A stretch of DNA of 64,000 nt from Eutreptiella sp. 'Long Island Sound 2002' (GCA_964036045.1 OZ038379.1:21244476-21308475), one strand, 5' to 3'. Shown: positions 19,257-42,745, numbered from the stretch's first letter. A program made the numbers and translations. Notes: a model not told the origin generated them from the letters alone.

Positions 19257-22200
19257 TTTTGCAATGTTTCTTTACATCGGTGACCTTCCCATGTGACAAA
19301 ACACCCTATATTATTTCCTTGGAACACAATCCTAGGCAGGGGTTACCGTCGTGGAATGAAAATGCATGAAAGGTTCCTTGTTCAAGCGCACTTGTGCTTT
19401 GTTGTGTCATTTGAGCTCAGGGTTCCTGGGCTGGAGGGGGATTGATATTTAGTGGTATTTAGTGGTAGTAGTATTGGGATGGACGACCGGGACATTGATT
19501 TAGATGCCGGGCACGCCGGGCGCGCGCCGGGCAAATGTACCCTCTTGCACGTGAGTTGAGTGGCCTCCACCAAAAAATGCAGCAAATGCCAAAATGTGAA
19601 GAATGCTGCACATAAGGGTTTTTTGTTGGCTTCTGGCCCTTGAGACCTCCAGCCCATCCCCCCCCCCCCCCTCCAGATCACCACTACTGCCCGCCGTATT
19701 TTGGTGAGATGCCACAACCCACCACAACATGGAATGGCGGAGGTTCAGTGATGCACAAGGACAAACCACGACGAGGCACCGAAAAACTGAGTGATGAACA
19801 ATGCCGAATCATACATTCCACAAGGGTGGCCCAGTGCCATGGGAACAACAAAAGGCCATGGAAATCTTGGACTGGCACAGCACCCATTATCGGAGCAGAG
19901 TACTGTTGAGTTTAGTCCCCATGGCCAATGGTCCAAGGCACATGATTCCCAATGCAAAACCCCTCAGCACTCATTGTGTATCTTGACTGCGTTCAGTCTT
20001 GTCATCAAAAAATGATTCATGGGGCTTTGCACAGTTTGAGTGAACGGTGCTTCAACATCCCATCGTGATATTGGAAGGTGGGGCTTATTTTTTTGCTTAT
20101 TTTTGGTGTCCACAAGTGTGGCCAAACTGAAGCAGCTTTGTGGATCTTGGGCACCATCTCTATCGTGCGACCGCCACAACCACCACCACCATCAACCACT
20201 GCCACCACCATCACCAGCATCACAACAGCGGTTGCACAAGTCTGCCCTCGGACATGGCTTGTTTTGGCATCCTGTGGTACCTCCTGTATCGAAGAGACGG
20301 CCATTGCCAATAATTTAGTTGTTCCGGAGTGTTGATCAATTGAATGGTCCAGATGCCGTGTGCTCTGTGGGTCACTGGCCGGGCACAACTGTATATCGTA
20401 CCTCTTCACGGTATCTACCACGTTCCGTTTGCAGCCGACAAAGTACTTCTTCCAATAGCGGCGGATGACGTGGGCCAGGGGCTGTGCAGCGGATGACACA
20501 CTTCACAGCTGGACGCCCCCAAGCGAATGCACCGCATTCTGGCATGGCACGTTGCAGACTCAGCGCCGTGGCTGTTTTACGTTCCACTTGAAAGTGCCCC
20601 ATGATGCTGACACACAGAGCACGCCAGTCTTCGACAAAGCGGAGAAGGTGCCTCAGCCACAAGCAGGAGATGCATCTATTTTGAACTCCTGTACCCTCCG
20701 AAAAGCACTGGACATGGCAGGCCAGGCTGCAGCGTTGTGAAGCTCTGCCCGGGTTCACTTTCTCTTGTGGACAGAAGCCCAGGGCCCCTGCCGCCGTCAC
20801 TGAAAGACGGACTGCACAAGCCACTCGTGTGGTGGGTGGAGGGCATACAGGGCGCAAAGGCAAAGCTCTTTTTCTCTGCATGAGAATCCAGCCCCCTTCT
20901 CAACCCGGTGCCGTTTGGGATGTTGACGCCCGCTGTCGTTGAGCACCGCACTGCCGTCGACAGCCTTTGGCCTAACAGAAAATACGGAAGATGTCCTGCA
21001 TGCATTGCGCGTCCTGATGGGCGGCGTGGCATGCAGTTTCCCAAACCGCTGGACTAGCTCGTGCACCTTGTGTAAATACATCACCGATTTTGTGCTCAAT
21101 TGACTGTGCGGGTGTCATGTCTGTCAGGGCAGATTGAATGACCAGAACATGTTGTGTTGCACGGAACCTGACCAGAGCCCCCCCCCCCCCCCCCCACAAA
21201 CACACACCATGAAGGCTGACGGCCATGCTTCGGTCTGTGGAGCTGGGGTACCCCATATTGAGTGAGGGCACCCTGGAGGGGGCTAGACAACCCAATGTGC
21301 CGCAGTCATGTGCCTCCGCGCGAACCGGTTCCTGAAGCTCTTGGGGGACGGCTTTGTTGAACAAGGCCAGTCTTCTGGGTAGTTCATCCGCACCGTTGGT
21401 GTGCCCGCCAGATGTGTCTGACCCATCGTGAAAATATGTGCTTGTGTGGACCGGGTGTATGCACCGGCTCCATGCCTTTGTGCTTTGCTCACACCTGCCT
21501 TTGTTCTGACAACCCTTTCGGGGTGAACTCTTTGCCCCCCCCCCCCCCACGGAGAGTTCTGAGGGGGTCTGACGGGGGTTACACAGGGGAAGAGGGGGGC
21601 CTGAGGGGTGACACAAGGGGAAAAGCCCCCGCTTCCCCCCCAAAAAAAAGTTTCAGACAGGGAAGCAGGTGCCTGAGGGGGGTCACCCAGGGGAAGTGGG
21701 ACTCTCAGGCGGGGGGATGGGGCGCCGTCAGACATGGTCCCGCTAAAGATCTCCCACTGTAGTATCCGGCCAAAAAGTGGGACCAGCACCCCACAGCTAT
21801 GACTCCGGGCACTGCTGTCTCGTAGTGCCTCAACCTTGGTCTGCAAGTTTGGGTGTTTAGCCACTAAACTGCACTATGCCAAAATTTGTCAGATTTGCAT
21901 AAAAATCGGACCTTCACACAGGAGGGCTCACCAAGTGTTTGCCAGGTGTCGTTTCTGCCTCCAACAAACACCCGTTGCCTTTGCCAATGAGAAAAATGGG
22001 AAGGGACAGAAACGGGCCAAAACCAGGTGCTCATTGACAAACAAAACATACATGTTGCCGTTCTTGCATGCCAGTCACTTGGTGCCCATGTGAATGTCGG
22101 AACGAGACGGGTTGAGCAGTGTTTCACCAAGTTCAAAAGCCCCTTCCCAGCGCTACGTTGCCTCCACGCAGCAGGTTTGCAGTGGTTTGCAGAGGTTGGT

Positions 22201-23072
22201 ATTTGGCGGCCAAAATGCTCCATGGCAACCCCAGTCCTCAGCACAATTTCGAAATGGGTTGGTGGAGGATGGGCGCTATACAAGTATGCCCCAGCACCGA
22301 GCCCCCAATCCAAAATGTGCCATGATGGGATAATTCGGTGCATGGGTGTCATCCATGTCAGTTGCCAGCAGTCATAGATGAAGCTTTGTGCTCAACCTGC
22401 GCATGTGTTCGCTGGAAATTTTCTTCACCTGTATGACCCATCCCCCATGCCCCGTTTAATCCTTGTGGCTGGCAAGCGCTCTTGCAGCCCTCTCCCTTGC
22501 TGGACCTAGTGCAGCTAGTGGCTTTTGTTGCAGGTTACGACCTTTCACCGCCTTATTGGTTCAGTCTGACACTGCATTGCATGGTTTGAGGTTTCACCCG
22601 GTCTGGAACTGGAGACTGCAATAACCCCCAGGTCCGGGTGGCATTCCTTTCCTGTCTGAACCTAACTGTGACCTGATGTTTTTTGAGTTGTGACGTATGG
22701 ATTGTGCATACGCACGAGAGCGTCTTTAGGTAGACTTCAACGAAGGGCGGAGTACGGAGTTCAAGCCCCCGTACACCAGTGCACCAAGAGGGAGGAAAGG
22801 CTCGGCTTTCTTCGGCACACGCAGGGGGCAGGGGGCAGGGGGCAGGGGGCAGGGGGCAAATGCACGCACCATTGTTGGAGGGGCTTGAGTGCTGTTTTTT
22901 TTTTTGTGGATGTTGTCTTTTCCTGTATCTCGTGCAGTGAGCTGCACTATGACGTTGGGCATCCCCAACCTGCTGCAGCCTCTTGCACAGAGCTTCCTGA
23001 TCCTGCCGCACTTGGTGATACATCTCCAATGCGCCCCGTGCGAGAACCCCTTATGATTTCGTGAAATAGTTT
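19257..23072. other. No recognisable gene
   Basis: It holds C-runs (about 19663-19672, 21178-21195, 21537-21549), a CCACCACCATCA-rich patch (20170-20225), the motif GCACGCCGGGCGCGCGCC near 19507-19524 and several open frames of 100-220 codons without motifs. None has convincing protein character. Confidence 0.35.
22821..22858 (+). repeat. (GGGGGCA)n, G-quadruplex-capable
   Basis: Five runs of five G separated by CA. The spacing suits an intramolecular G-quadruplex on the plus strand. No gene is adjacent. Confidence 0.75.
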
Positions 23073-23215
23073 CATGACTCGTCATGTCGCATTACATCGC
23101 GTCATGTCACGTCAGTCACGTCACATCACGTCACATCACGTCACACCACGTCTCATCACGTCACATCACATCATGTCACACCACGTCACACGACGTCACG
23201 TTGTATCACGTCACG
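23073..23215 (+). repeat. Decameric TCACATCACG / ACGTCA array
   Basis: About 14 degenerate units of 10 bp such as CACGTCACAT and CACGTCACAC. Each carries ACGTCA, the half-site recognised by CREB/bZIP factors in many eukaryotes. A simple minisatellite origin is equally possible. Confidence 0.7.
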
Positions 23216-23261
23216 GTTTCTGCACATCAGCGGGGCCTATGATTTGTCATGTCACCTCAGG

Positions 23262-23911
23262 CAGGACAAAGGCATGCCCTGATCTGTAGTCAAGCACATG
23301 CCGCGACAAACTCGAGTGCGCATTGGGTGCATGGCGCGGCTGTCTGGTCTGGGGACTGTAGAGCGCACGCTACAAAAACCATTCACTTTCTTTGACGCTA
23401 CACATAATGTTCTGAATTCGGGGGACGAAGTATAACAAAACAACCGTGCGTGACGGCAGGGGCCAGAAGTCAGGATCCTCAACCCCAAACGGGGGCATGA
23501 GGATCTACTGCGATGGGGCCTGACCCCCCCTCCCCCCCGGGGGGGGCGTGCATAAACATGGCCTTATTGAAGCACGGGATCCCTGTCTGACCAGAGCGGT
23601 CCCTGACTTGGGCCGTGCTTGTGCGGGGGGGGGGGGGGGGTCTCAGCTTGCACAGAAGGCGGGGGGTCCCACAGCCTGTGCGACCTTACGTTGCTGGTGT
23701 GACAGGGCCTCAGCCTCCGGTTGCCTGATGTAACAGCTGTCTAGACAGCTGACGATCCCCAAACCTCACTTAGGCGCTGGTGGGAGGGAGATACCGCCGT
23801 GCCTGTGAGTGTTGTCTGTGTGCGTACGTGGGGTGGTTGGGGGGGGGGAATGCTAAGGGGCCTACCAGGTCTCACCTCGGGGAGGTGCCCGGCCCGGCGT
23901 CTGTCTTCCCA
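23262..23911 (-). repeat. Dispersed repeat A, copy 2 (uninterrupted, inverted)
   Basis: The reverse complement aligns with 11512-11580 joined to 13517-14104, with high similarity. It has a single C/G-run (23842-23850) where copy 1 has the 1.9-kb TIR element, so it provides the pre-insertion structure. It contains the same CAGCTGTCTAGACAGCTG palindrome (23736-23753). Confidence 0.75.
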
Positions 23912-26900
23912 GTGCCAAGAGGCATGACACCCACAATTAAAAGTCACCTGTGAGTTGTGGGTATGCGCACGCCTGGAAAGAGGGGGCGTGGCAGGTGGCT
24001 ATCCTGTACCTTACCCTGCCTTGTGCTTGTCACACAAGCCATGCAGTATCTGCACTCTTGACCGATTGATTCATAACCCGCTCCGTTCTCAAACACTAAC
24101 CCTTTGGCCAGGCGAAGCATTGGTGCCCTGGACCAAGATAGTGCTATTGTGCAGCTGCTGCACCACTACATTTGCCTCTGACTTTGCCTCTACCCCTATT
24201 TGCCTGCAACCAATGCATCATTATTACCCCTGTGCCCCCCCACCCCAACTGGCCAGCCAGGTAGATGTCTCGCCTTGTGGGTTGGTGGTCCCAGATTGTT
24301 AATTCAGGGATCCTCGTATTTCTGTGGCACAGAAATTCACGGAAAATCACAGAACACCATGGAAACGAGGGATTATTATAATCATGGATAACCACGGAAA
24401 ATCATGGAGCGCCCCGGAAACACAGAAATGACTAGTTGGTGCTGTGGGATGTTGATTTGTGCTGTTGGTGCCGTCCTTTGTTGTCATTTGCACAGTTTAT
24501 GCAGTAGATCTTTTTTGAATTTTCCATCTCTGGGCGCCATGAGCGACAGTGATGTGGGAAATGAGCCAAATTTGGACAGCGGTCTAGTGAACCTGATGTA
24601 GAACCTGATGCTAAAAGGTGGTTTTCTGTAATTTTCCATGATTTCTATGGTAGCCAAAAAGAATCCCTCTGTTTGGTGTACAAAAAAAAAAGTAACAAGC
24701 AAACAAAAATGCAAAGTAACAACACAACAGCCAAATATGATTGCCACAAATCATCATTGTTTGCAATCCCCCCCCCCCCCTGTGCCTAGGAACCGCCTTG
24801 CGCAAGAACCGCCCCCAGGTTCCGCGGTCGAATTCTCGCACCACTTTTTTTTACCACGGTATTGGGTTTTTCATGGTTCTGGTGGATGCAGGACAGCTAT
24901 TCAGGTGTGCAGGACAACATTTCATGTGTGTTGCCACAGGCCCCCCCAGCAGGGGGGGCCCTATTAGTCAGTCACAGGCGCACATACCCCTTAAACCCCT
25001 CCCCCCTGCTCTCGACCCCTTCCCCGAAGCAACCAGCCCCTGACAAGGAAGCAAACAAAAGTCAATTAAACACGTCCGAATCAGTTGAACATTAGATCAT
25101 TCCATGCACGTTGGAAAGCACACAACAGCCCAGTCAGCTGAGATTCACTCCTTTGGTGTTCATTTGTCAATGTGGTTAACTGTGGGAAAGGAGAGGGTGC
25201 ACATGCCCTGGCGCCTCTGGGAAATAATAGCAAGCATCCAAAAGCCTCCATGAAATAACAACAACTACCCGGAATCCTTCATGAATGAGTGGCGACCATC
25301 AAAAAGCCTGTAGCAAGAAAGTTGTTGTGCGGGCATTTAAGGTTTTGTGGGGTTCTAGGGGCTTTTTGGGAGGTTATTTCTTGGTTTGCCAGTGTTTGTC
25401 TCCTAATAGTTGCAACGGTGTGCACATGGTGTGTATGTGGTGCAACAACAACCTCTATGCCATATCGGAGACCCGTGCTTTGTGGTATTGGGGCCATCAT
25501 TGTTGTTTGACAGTATTTCGGAGGTTATTCTGAATTGGAGATGGGCATGGTGTAATTTTCACCCTCTCTTTTTCTGCTCCTTTTCCACCCGTCTTCATCC
25601 CTGTAGAGGAATTGCTGTTGTTGTAGATATATTCACCTTTTGTCTCTCATTTTAGAGTGGCAAGGAGCCTGCGAGCTTTGGCATCCAAAGTTGAGACAAC
25701 TCAACGTGCACTGAGCATGGCTCCCGCTTGCTAGTGGTCTTGTGCGGCCAGCATCTAAGGCCAGTTAAAAACTGTTGACAAAGAAAAACAGGGCAAAGGC
25801 CAGTAAAGCCGAGGGAAAACGGGGGGAAACAGGGAAATATCTATGTGTGTCATATTTGCTTGAGTTGAATGTTGATTTATTGCTGGCCACGTGTTACTAT
25901 TTGCCACTTGTTTTTTTTACAGTTCATGTCAAACGCTCAGCAACATGAAAATGTTTGGCATGTCAAGGTCAATAATCTCACAAACTAGATCAGCGGGGTG
26001 GTACTGCTGCAGCACAAGGCAACCAACGGGACTTCAAAATCACCAAGTGATATTGGGATTAACGTCGGTCAGATTGGTAGCAGAGTAGGGAAATTATCTG
26101 GTTCAAAATGTGTCGGCTGCTAAGGGCACGACCGCACAAGAATTTGCACATGAATCCCTTGCAGCCGACCTACCCTCTGAGGTGAGCCGCCCACACAGTT
26201 TCCTAGCACCACCACTCAGCTCGACGTTGTTTTGATGGTCAGGACTGCAACGATATGTTTGTCATGCGGGTGAAGATTACAACAAAATTCTGCTGAGACT
26301 ACAACCAAAATTCTGTTTCATATGATTTGCAGCGCATGTGGCTGCGATGGGGCCCAACCGCCTGCTAAGAGCCGCTTGCACGTGGGTCGTGCGCTGTCCG
26401 AACATGGGATATCTCTGACTCTGGTTTCGCTGATTTCTGAACAGGGGGGCTACCCTCCCCAGGCTTACAGTGTGGGGGGGATGGATACTTACCCCCCCCC
26501 CCCCCCACCCACCCTCGCCCTCCTTGGGGCGATGATCAGCCTGCCAACCGCTTCTGTTCGCCCCCAAGGACCCTCGATCCGGTTTGTAGCCGCCAGAATT
26601 GCCTCACAGCCGCCTTTGCAACCCCTGGTGGCCGCTTTTGGGACCACTCTTGAACACTCCTATTGCCCCCCAAGTGCATGCTCGACCCTCCTGTTCTCCC
26701 TGGTGGCCAACGCCGGACTCTGCTGTCCAAGCACTGGAGGGATTCATGTAGAAAGGTGCTGTGAACAAGTCGCTGCGATGCTGTCTCTTACCCGACTGGT
26801 GCCCTGCCCACCCTCGGGGTGTGCTAGACCCTTCTGTCGAGGGGGCAGGGGACTGGTGGAATCAGGGTTTGACGGCAATCGTACCCCTCCCCGGGGGGAG

Positions 26901-26933
26901 GGGGCTGAACGCCCGCGTCCCACCTCCTCAGCT
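23912..26933. other. No recognisable gene
   Basis: Small CACGGAAAATCA-type repeats lie at 24330-24420, with inverted relatives at 24620-24650. An A-run lies near 24682-24692. A ~33-bp degenerate tandem motif (CATCCAAAAGCCTCCATGAA) lies at 25213-25320, with a cousin at 5824-5940. C-runs lie near 24770 and 26492. The open frame that enters the gene at 26934 extends back to 26322, but its upstream part is low complexity. Confidence 0.35.
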
Positions 26934-37297
<10,364 letters not shown>

Positions 37298-39282
37298 GTA
37301 GTCCGGGACAAGGCGCGGGTGCGGGCCCCAGCGCAGCAGCGGCTGTCCTGCCTACCGTTTGTCCTGCATTCCTTCGGCAGACCTCACTTTGTCCAAACAA
37401 CACGGGGGTTCCGTCCATTTTTTGAATGGGGCAAGTGTGTTGCAGGGCTACGCGTGAGTACTGGTTTTTGTTCAAGCAACGCTGCACATGGCTTCCGTGG
37501 ATTTTCGTGTCGTTGTCCGCAAAAGAATGGGACAGGTTCCTAACCTGCCCCCCTCTGTGCATGTGGGCGCAGAGCATGCGGGATGGGGTTTCATCTCCTC
37601 CTTCCCCTGCGGGTGATGTCTCTCCCCCCCCCCATGGGGGGACCGTCAATTTGACAAAAACGCAAAGGAAATACTAAGCGCCGAAGAAAAATTTTTCTTT
37701 AGGTTACATTGGAACTGCTGCAGTTTTAGTGCTACCATTATGTGTTGCAACCCCAACCCCCCCCCCCCCATGGGGGGGGACCGGCCTGACATTTCGGGGG
37801 GGGGGATTATAAGGGCGGGGGGCCAGCGACATGCGTTCATGCGTGCTGTCTTTGGGGATGCATCCATTGACAGTTAGCGACTGCGTTCAGCTAACAATGA
37901 TTGGTGAGTGACAATTGGGATGTCCTTGGAGCATGTCAGGCTGGCATTTGCAGGAGTGTAGCCCATTTGATGGGCAAACAGCAGTGAAACGGGATGCATG
38001 CCATCCTGATGGCCGCAGTATCACCGACGGATATTCAAGTTTGCAACAGCCAGCAGTTGGGGTGCATGCGTGTGGCCCTAATTTCAGCACCCGAGGCCTT
38101 GATCGGTTCGGTGCAACACGACACAACGCAGCGCCACGCAACTGAACGCAACGCAACACACCCTAAGGCAGTGGAGCATTGCAGTTTTCGGCAACTGGCC
38201 TTTCGCGTTGTACAGTTGCACCGGACAACACCATTGTTTCGTCGGGAACATGCCGCTGACCTGTGCTGAATGGTGTTGAGTGGGCTCACCTTGAGCATCA
38301 AGACAGTGTTCCCTCTGTCAAAAGGCACTGTGGTTCGCAAAGTCGCATTCAAAAATTACAGGTCTCAGGGCCACTGATGGCTGCCCTGTGAGGCACAAGC
38401 GTGCATTTGTGGACAACCGTGCAAGCCGAGGCAGCGTGGGCACCGACACAGGCTCCCGCTTCCCCAACGCTGCAACCGTAGTCAGCACAGGACCTTTATT
38501 CCTTTGCTCCCTCACGACCCTGTCCCTATGAGGCCTAGTGCAGTGGCGTGACTCCACCCTTTCCCTCCTCCCTCCTTGCCCCCATCCTGACTGCCAACTG
38601 CTGACTACCTCAAGGGACCGTACCAATTTGGTACTGTTTGAAGTTGTGCCACGGGCGTCCGAAGTTTTGTGTGCCCCGTCGCAGTTTTGCTGAGGCCTGA
38701 CACATGTTTTGCCATGCTCTGCCTTTTCCACACTCAGAAGTATCTGCATCGGAGAGTGTTGGAAAACCGTGTGTGACGCCGCGACCCCGCCTTTGGAGTG
38801 GCGGGGGGCATTGCGAAACTCTGCGCCCTGGTCACCGTACAATGCGCTTACACATGCGCTTCTCTTGCGCAGCCTCCGGCAGCAGATTGTTGCGCTGTCT
38901 GCCACCCAAACTAATTGCCTTCCCAGTCCCCTTTCTCGCCAACTATCATCCCGACGATCCATGCTCACCTACCTGCTCAAGATGGCCTTGCCGTCCAGCC
39001 TGTCAGACACATCTTAGCACGAGCATGCGTGTACCCAGTCCTCGAACTGATTCCTGGGGACAACCCGGTGACCCCGGTTCTCTCGACCCAGCGAGCAGGG
39101 GTCTCTCGAGACAGCGCACGGCCTGGATAGGCCGTGCCTCAGTCACCAGTTGAATCCAAGCGCAGGCACTACTGGCTAAGGCGCCGGAGGCCCAAGAACC
39201 TCACGGTTAGCTGCCGTGGTGGCTGTGAAACAGTGAGCACCGTGCTGCCCTGTTGGAAACAGGACGACAGCTCGACCCTCTG
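37298..39282. other. No recognisable gene
   Basis: Two copies of CCCCCCCCATGGGGGG..ACCG (37626-37646 and 37758-37783) flank about 115 bp. An ACGCAAC-rich patch lies at 38120-38160. Open frames on both strands lack motifs. Confidence 0.35.
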
Positions 39283-39341
<59 letters not shown>

Positions 39342-39823
39342 ACACATGGTTGCGGTATGGTAGGATCGCATAGGAGGTGAACCTCGCAGTTTGACCATGA
39401 TTGGAATTGATACTTTGGCACATACATACATACACATTTTTTTTTGTCTTTTTCAAGCTGGCGCCTCAGGCGACTGCTGGGGGCCATGGACCTATGTGGG
39501 CCTCCCTCTTTAATATTGTTCTACCCCATACATACATACACACACACACACGCATGCACACACGCACCTACGCACTTCCCGCCAGCACCCCTCCCGCAGG
39601 GCATGCTGCTGATGACGAGCCAGAATGGGCATGCTGCCTCTTTCAGGGACACGGGACAGCATCAACAGAGATCACTTGAAATCTCAAGTAAACAGAGGTT
39701 CTGACTTAGTAGAAGGGACAGGGCACCCACACATCCAGCCCTGCTCATGTGGGGTTACTGTGGTGTCTCTCCCTCATCGCTGCACATCTCCAATGATAAT
39801 AGTACACCTAAAAAGACACACAC

Positions 39824-39864
<41 letters not shown>

Positions 39865-40367
39865 CGTCAACCACCAACACCATCAGATCCAAAATGCTTG
39901 CAGCCCAAAGCCATGCGCTCCCTCCTCACCAGCTCCCCCTGCCTCAGGGCATGCTGACGGATGATGAGGAGCCATCCCACACAGCACGATTATTCTTTCC
40001 AGAGGGCCATGGGTGCGTCTCCACAGTTACATGATCTACTTCCCGACTGGGGTTCTAACGCAGCAGAAGGCTTGGATCTCAACCACGGATACAGTATTAT
40101 TTCTCTTATGAATGTCTGAGTGAGGTTGCCAAGCTGGCGCCGCCAATGGGTCTCGCGCATCGATAGCCAGAGCGTCTTGGGCCGTAAAAGACATCTGCTC
40201 TCATTGAGCACGGAGCACACACAGACACACGCACGCACACACGCGCACACGCACGGGGATCTGGGCTTTCTGGCAGCCCAGCTGCCACACCCAGTATGGC
40301 CTGCCATTCTGTATGCGCGCTGACCTCGCTGACCCATGCTGGTGCACCTCCTTAATGTGCCCTCCCG

Positions 40368-40408
<41 letters not shown>

Positions 40409-40680
40409 CCTACATGCACACATACACACGCATGCACGCACACACAAGGCAGGAGGCCTATTCAGTGGGCCTCCCCTTCGGCACGCTTGCACCCTGTGCA
40501 AGTGCCTAAGGGGGAGTCGGACTTCACCGTTCTTAGTCCTCACGCTCTTTTCTCAGCAGGCATGGAAGAGCTTCGAAAGAAATCACCTGATTTCAATCTT
40601 TCTGCTTGAGGTTCTGATCCTATTGGAGTTGGAGAGCACAGACACATAGCGATCATCTTCAGCCAGAATCAAATGTGACT

Positions 40681-42010
40681 TTTCTGTATACAACATCCAC
40701 GTGCCGTCCAGCTTTTCCTTCTACAATCACTCATCGTGGTTCTCCGGACTCCCCTTCAAATGGTCATCAGGCAACATGAATTTTCTTACACATGCATTCC
40801 ACAACGACTTGACCCCCCGAATTTGCCACCAATGCTCACAATCGCACCCCCTCGATGTAGCCTCCTTCTTGTCCCATTGCCCCAGCGCTGACCACATTGT
40901 GCAAAGCTTCATACATGCGTGGCCTCCGCCCTTCAACCAGATAGCAAGCATCTGGTGGGCCCAGTGCTCCCACCCAGGAGACAAACGAAATTTCGTCAAA
41001 TTTCTGGTGCCCTCCACCCTGTACGAAGCCATGACTACGCCCACCACAGGCGAAACAAAACCCCGGCGCGTTTTAGTTTTGAAAAATGCACTCCCCCAGC
41101 GCCAACGACAGTTAAAAGACGCTCTATCCAAAGCACTCACTTGGCTAGCCGAAGATCCCCCCCCCCCTTCCACGCCCCCCCCCCCAAGGTCCCAACACCT
41201 GGGGCCAACCATACAGCACCTACAGCACGTCTCACACCCCACCGGCGCACAGCGATTACCACTATCCCCTGCCTCCAGACCACCTGCCAGACTCAGTCCA
41301 ACCCCCCCCCTCAAAAAAGCCGCGCACCCACAAAAACAAAATGCCCATGCGCCCCAAACAACCACCCACGAAACGCAGCCGGGACACTGAGGACCCTCCG
41401 CCACGCAAAACACGTAGTGACACCTACGCCCCTAAACAGGTGGCACCCCCCCAACCCCCCAGCGCTGACAGTTTCAACCGACGGATTACAGATTTCTTCC
41501 GAGCTCCAGCCCCCCCCCCCCGCCTCCGGCCGATCCGCCATCAGTGAGTTCAACAACAGAGTCTTTTTCACCCCCCCCCATCGCTTGCCCTACCCCCCCT
41601 CAACATTCGGTTTCCTCTCGACCGAACACAGAGTGAACCCGTCCTCACTTCTCAGTACTTTTGATTTGATCCAACACTTGAGTAAGCCTCGGCTGATTTC
41701 GACCACGTCTCACGTCTCACCACGCCTCACACCACAACGCCTCCATCCCTCCCCCCGATCCTGATCTCATTCTGTCAATCCGCCAGCCCTATGTGCAACT
41801 AACCAGGCACCCACATGGGCGCGTGCCAAGGCAACCTAGTTCTCTGCAACCCTACCCATCCATGACAGGGTGAGTTCCGAGGTTCCTCCATGGCTACAAC
41901 CCTCACATAGTGCTAGGGAGAGCCAAGCACATTTGTCTATACGCATCACTCTGATTGAGGGCTGTGTCCCTGTCCGGACATTAAAGTGGCTGTACAATGC
42001 AAAAAAAAAA
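40681..42010 (+). mobile_element. 5'-truncated LINE copy with poly-A and 16-bp TSD
   Basis: AGAATCAAATGTGACT at 40665-40680 is repeated at 42010-42025 immediately after an A10 run (42001-42010). The 1.33-kb insert opens with an ORF already in frame at its 5' edge, contains an LINE-like C-terminal Cys/His motif, then a non-coding tail and poly-A. Long TSD, poly-A and 5' truncation together are the signature of target-primed reverse transcription. Confidence 0.8.
40683..41390 (+). pseudogene. C-terminal part of a LINE ORF2-like protein
   Basis: The frame is open from the 5' edge of the insert, with no start of its own. It reads FLTHAFHNDLTPRICHQCSQ SHPLDVASFLSHCPSAD, a C-x2-C-x4-H-type knuckle as in the C-terminus of non-LTR reverse transcriptases, then WWAQCSHPGDKRNFVKFLVP and a Pro-rich tail. 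After about 41330 the other two frames become protein-like: one reads PKQPPTKRSRDTEDPPPRKT and FNRRITDFFRAP, the other SAISEFNNRVFFTPP. This suggests frameshifts within C-runs. The RT domain itself is missing. Confidence 0.5.
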
Positions 42011-42095
42011 GAATCAAATGTGACTGCCTCCCCATCACTGCACATTGGCCTCAGTTGAGAATATGACACTGCACACACACACACACACACATACA

Positions 42096-42300
42096 CGAGG
42101 ATCCCCGGCTAACTCAACCGGGCTAAGCGTAGGTTTCGCAACCGAAAGGTCATGGGATCGATCCCCGGATCGGGCATGTCTGGAGGTGGGCGGTGGCAGC
42201 CGTGCGTCAAGGGCATCCTTTCTGGGGAAATCGCCAAATTGAGTAGGCCATGGAGGCCGCCTCGCTGCCGTGAGCACCACCAGCTGTGAAAGCCCCAATA
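42096..42300 (+). repeat. tRNA-derived SINE-like element ending in CA repeat
   Basis: A tRNA-like head at 42103-42175 has CTCAACCGGGCTAAGCG, then GGTTTCGCAACCGAAAGGTC and a near-perfect B-box GGGATCGATCCCC. A T-arm (ATGGG, ATCGATC, CCCGG) can be drawn. A ~120-bp unrelated body follows, and the module ends at ATACACACACAACAC. No intact anticodon arm is seen. Confidence 0.55.
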
Positions 42301-42586
42301 CACACACAACACACGGGGCAACATGGCGATGACGGGCTCGCTGAACTAATACCGTGGAGCTGGCCCGGCGGAAGCCATAGAGCTACCACCCCACTTCCAG
42401 GGTGGTCTTGGGGCAGCGAGCCAGGTTCTGGCCCAAGTGCTATCGCACTGGTCGAGGGGCAATACAGGGACGCACCCCTGGCCTGCACCGTGGGCCTGCT
42501 ATAATGGGGAGCGACCCGACCCGAGGACGCCAGTGTGGCCATACAGGCTCAACCGGGAGACCTGGTAAAAATGGTGAACCCCCCCC

Positions 42587-42626
<40 letters not shown>

Positions 42627-42707
42627 GCACAATGGAATCAAAGAACTGCCACTGGTGTGAACTAAAGGCGATGAAAAACACCCCCGTGGCGGAGCAATTG
42701 GCAATTG

Positions 42708-42745
<38 letters not shown>

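Noticed and set aside
23073-23215. CRISPR-like array
   Set aside because: Units are contiguous degenerate decamers without spacers, in a eukaryotic context.
26322-26933. Upstream extension of the membrane-protein ORF as coding
   Set aside because: The in-frame text is low complexity with a C-run-derived Pro tract; the ATG at 26934 after an acceptor-like site gives a more natural protein.
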